From the NCBI GenBank assembly GCA_031291035.1, contig JAISLI010000017.1, positions 93,716 to 157,715 on the forward strand: a stretch of 64,000 nucleotides of DNA. The letters run 5' to 3'. Both the position numbers and the translations under genes were made by a program. Every line of letters begins with the position of its first letter. Within the stretch, counting starts at the first letter, position 1. The notes beneath the pieces are model-generated. The model did no database searches. It was not told the origin of the DNA and saw only the letters and a list, made by a program, of their open reading frames with translations. This DNA comes from Desulfovibrio sp. Its GTDB lineage: Bacteria > Desulfobacterota > Desulfovibrionia > Desulfovibrionales > Desulfovibrionaceae. Positions 62,433 to 64,000 of the stretch are shown in pieces.

Positions 62433-62450
62433 CAGAAAGGGGAGAGGAAC

Positions 62451-63596
62451 ATGGCTTTTATTTCTTCCGGGTACAATTCCGAAAAACCGATGGAAAACCG
62501 CATCACCGACATCGGTCCCCACAAGTATGACGAATATTTTCCGCCGGTCATCAAAAAGAATTTCGGCAAATGGCTCTACCATGAAATTCTGGAGCCCGGC
62601 GTGCTCATGCATGTGGCGGAGAGTGGCGACAGGGTATACACCGTCCGTGTGGGCGGCGCCCGCACCATGTCCATAACGCATATCCGCGAATTATGCGACA
62701 TTGCCGACAAATACTGTGGCGGCTATCTGCGCTGGACCACCCGTAACAATGTGGAGTTCATGGTCACCGACGAAGCGGTTATGAAAAAACTGCGCGACGA
62801 TCTGAACGGGCGCAAATTTCCCGGCGGTTCTTTCAAGTTTCCTGTGGGCGGCACGGGAGCGGGCATCAGCAACATGGTGCATACCCAAGGCTGGGTGCAC
62901 TGCCACACACCGGCGACGGACGCCTCCGGCCCCGTGAAATGCGTGATGGACGCCGTCTTTGATGATTTCAAGGACATGCGCCTGCCCGCCCCGGTGCGCA
63001 TTGCTCTGGCCTGCTGCATCAACATGTGCGGCGCCGTGCACTGCTCCGACATCGGCCTTGTGGGCATCCATCGCAAGCCGCCGATGGTTGACCACGAATG
63101 GGCTGATCAGCTCTGCGAAATTCCGCTGGCCGTCGCGGCTTGCCCCACCGCGGCCGTGCGTCCCACGACCGTGGAATACAAAGGCGGAAAGGTGAAATCC
63201 ATCGCCATCAAGGAAGACCGTTGCATGTACTGCGGCAACTGCTATACTATGTGTCCCGCCCTGCCGATCTCGGACGGCGACGGCGACGGCATTGCCATCA
63301 TGGTGGGCGGCAAGGTTTCCAACCGCATTTCCCCGCCCAAATTCTCCAAGGTCGTTGTCGGTTATATCCCCAACGAGCCGCCGCGCTGGCCCACGCTGAC
63401 CAAAATCGTGAAACACATTGTCGAGGTCTATGCCGCCAACGCCAACAAATACGAGCGGATCGGCGAATGGGCCGAGCGCATCGGCTGGGAGGCTTTCTTC
63501 AAATTGACCGGTCTTGAATTCACCCATCACCTGATTGACGACTTCCGCGATCCCGCCTATTATACATGGCGTCAGAGTACCCAGTTCAAATTTTAG
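62451..63596 (+). CDS. dsrB: dissimilatory sulfite reductase subunit beta DsrB
   Basis: This 381-aa partner holds the catalytically active siroheme in characterised enzymes. It has [74 protein letters not shown] and the ferredoxin domain [16 protein letters not shown]. The length and start agree with Desulfovibrio DsrB. It follows dsrA by 18 bp, with AAGGGGAGAGG before the ATG. dsrD follows after 55 bp. Confidence 0.97.
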   Translation: MAFISSGYNSEKPMENRITDIGPHKYDEYFPPVIKKNFGKWLYHEILEPGVLMHVAESGDRVYTVRVGGARTMSITHIRELCDIADKYCGGYLRWTTRNNVEFMVTDEAVMKKLRDDLNGRKFPGGSFKFPVGGTGAGISNMVHTQGWVHCHTPATDASGPVKCVMDAVFDDFKDMRLPAPVRIALACCINMCGAVHCSDIGLVGIHRKPPMVDHEWADQLCEIPLAVAACPTAAVRPTTVEYKGGKVKSIAIKEDRCMYCGNCYTMCPALPISDGDGDGIAIMVGGKVSNRISPPKFSKVVVGYIPNEPPRWPTLTKIVKHIVEVYAANANKYERIGEWAERIGWEAFFKLTGLEFTHHLIDDFRDPAYYTWRQSTQFKF

Positions 63597-63651
63597 GCAT
63601 CTTAGCCCCGGCGGTGCGTTCCGTGCCGCCGGGAACATGTGGAGAAAGCAG

Positions 63652-63885
63652 ATGGCTGACAAAGATGTTGTTGTTGATTTTCTGAAGAGCAAATCCGCGT
63701 CGAAATCCAAGTTTTATTTCAAGGATTTTCAGGAGATATTTCCGGACAAGGGCCCCCGTGAAGTAAAAAAAATTCTCACCCAGCTCGTCAATGAGGAGGT
63801 GCTGGAATTCTGGTCTTCCGGCTCCACAACCATGTACGGTCTCAAAGGCGCCGGCAAGCAGTCCCATGCCGAGGGGGAAAGCTAG
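63652..63885 (+). CDS. dsrD: dissimilatory sulfite reductase-associated protein DsrD
   Basis: This 77-aa protein has a winged-helix fold (DVVVDFLKSKSASKSKFYFKDFQEIFP, REVKKILTQLVNEEVLEFWSSGSTTMYGLKG) and is found next to dsrAB in sulfate reducers. It has been reported to stimulate DsrAB-catalysed sulfite reduction. ATG 63652 has GGAG upstream; D. vulgaris DsrD is 78 aa. The stop codon TAG at 63883-63885 is formed by the TA and first G of a mobile repeat, so the original last base of the stop may have been different. Confidence 0.95.
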   Translation: MADKDVVVDFLKSKSASKSKFYFKDFQEIFPDKGPREVKKILTQLVNEEVLEFWSSGSTTMYGLKGAGKQSHAEGES

Positions 63886-64000
63886 AGCAATTTCATTTTG
63901 AAATTGCTCTGGCGGCGGGGCGGATGCACCGCCGCCCGCCCATGAGGCGCAGGCGAAACCGCGTTTCGCCGTAAAGCGCCGAAGGGAGCGTTTCAAAAGC
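63883..64000 (+). repeat. dispersed miniature element, copy D (runs off the window)
   Basis: This copy begins TA-GAGCAATTTCA and is nearly identical to copy A at 25878 in the same orientation; it differs mainly in AGGCGCAGGCG and GGGAGCGTTTC. The window ends inside it, after TTTCAAAAGC, so the second end and any TA duplication are not visible. It starts at the dsrD stop codon. Confidence 0.88.

Overview
The window looks like chromosome from a sulfate-reducing deltaproteobacterium (Desulfobacterota) of the Desulfovibrio type. The strongest evidence is at the right end: dsrA, dsrB and dsrD encode dissimilatory sulfite reductase and its small partner, and DsrA (437 aa) and DsrB (381 aa) follow the Desulfovibrio pattern closely. 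A six-subunit Ech-type [NiFe] hydrogenase operon, a modABC molybdate/tungstate transporter and a Desulfovibrio-type division/cell-wall cluster agree with this. Most of the window is GC-rich and densely coding. The exception is a strikingly AT-rich block at 5.4-10.4 kb.

Layout. 1-2.5 kb: the end of a CopZ-like gene and modABC (minus), with a 20-bp palindromic operator before modA. 2.6-16.1 kb: a defence island next to tRNA-Leu(CAG). It starts with what looks like the first codons of a lost P4-type integrase, then hsdR, a DUF262/DUF1524 protein, a SIR2 protein, a HerA ATPase, hsdM, hsdS, a GmrSD-like DUF262/HNH protein and a truncated RhuM gene, all on plus. The AT-rich DUF262-SIR2-HerA block sits inside the type I restriction operon, between hsdR and hsdM. 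16.2-19.5 kb: rlmE-yebC-ruvC-hisI-hisG (minus). 19.7-23.9 kb: cbiB, a large zinc-knuckle/helical-repeat membrane protein and a small lineage-specific protein (plus). 23.9-29.5 kb: echABCDEF (minus). 29.7-30.9 kb: an Fsr-like MFS exporter. 31.4-40.1 kb: a nitrogen-scavenging cluster (M20 peptidase, amidase, Amt ammonium transporter, branched-chain-type ABC importer). 40.4-57.9 kb: mraZ-rsmH-ftsL-ftsI-murE-murF-mraY-murD-ftsW-murG-murC-murB-ftsQ-ftsA-ftsZ (minus), with a promoter overlapped by three MraZ-like boxes. 58.0-60.7 kb: an IS630 transposase remnant and topA (minus). 61.1-63.9 kb: dsrABD (plus).

A dispersed element of about 125 bp occurs four times (25.9, 31.0, 40.3 and 63.9 kb). It starts TA-GAGC and ends GCTC-TA, as expected for a TA-targeting IS630/Tc1-like miniature element. 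The IS630 transposase remnant at 58.2 kb ends in the same 14 bases and is the plausible parent. Two copies lie exactly in the stop codons of ftsZ and dsrD, and one copy interrupts the ech operon.

The best candidate for something undescribed is the defence island: SIR2-HerA plus a DUF262/DUF1524 protein, stop-start coupled into a type I restriction-modification operon. All functional statements rest on reading motifs in the translated sequence and on family knowledge; no database search was run.
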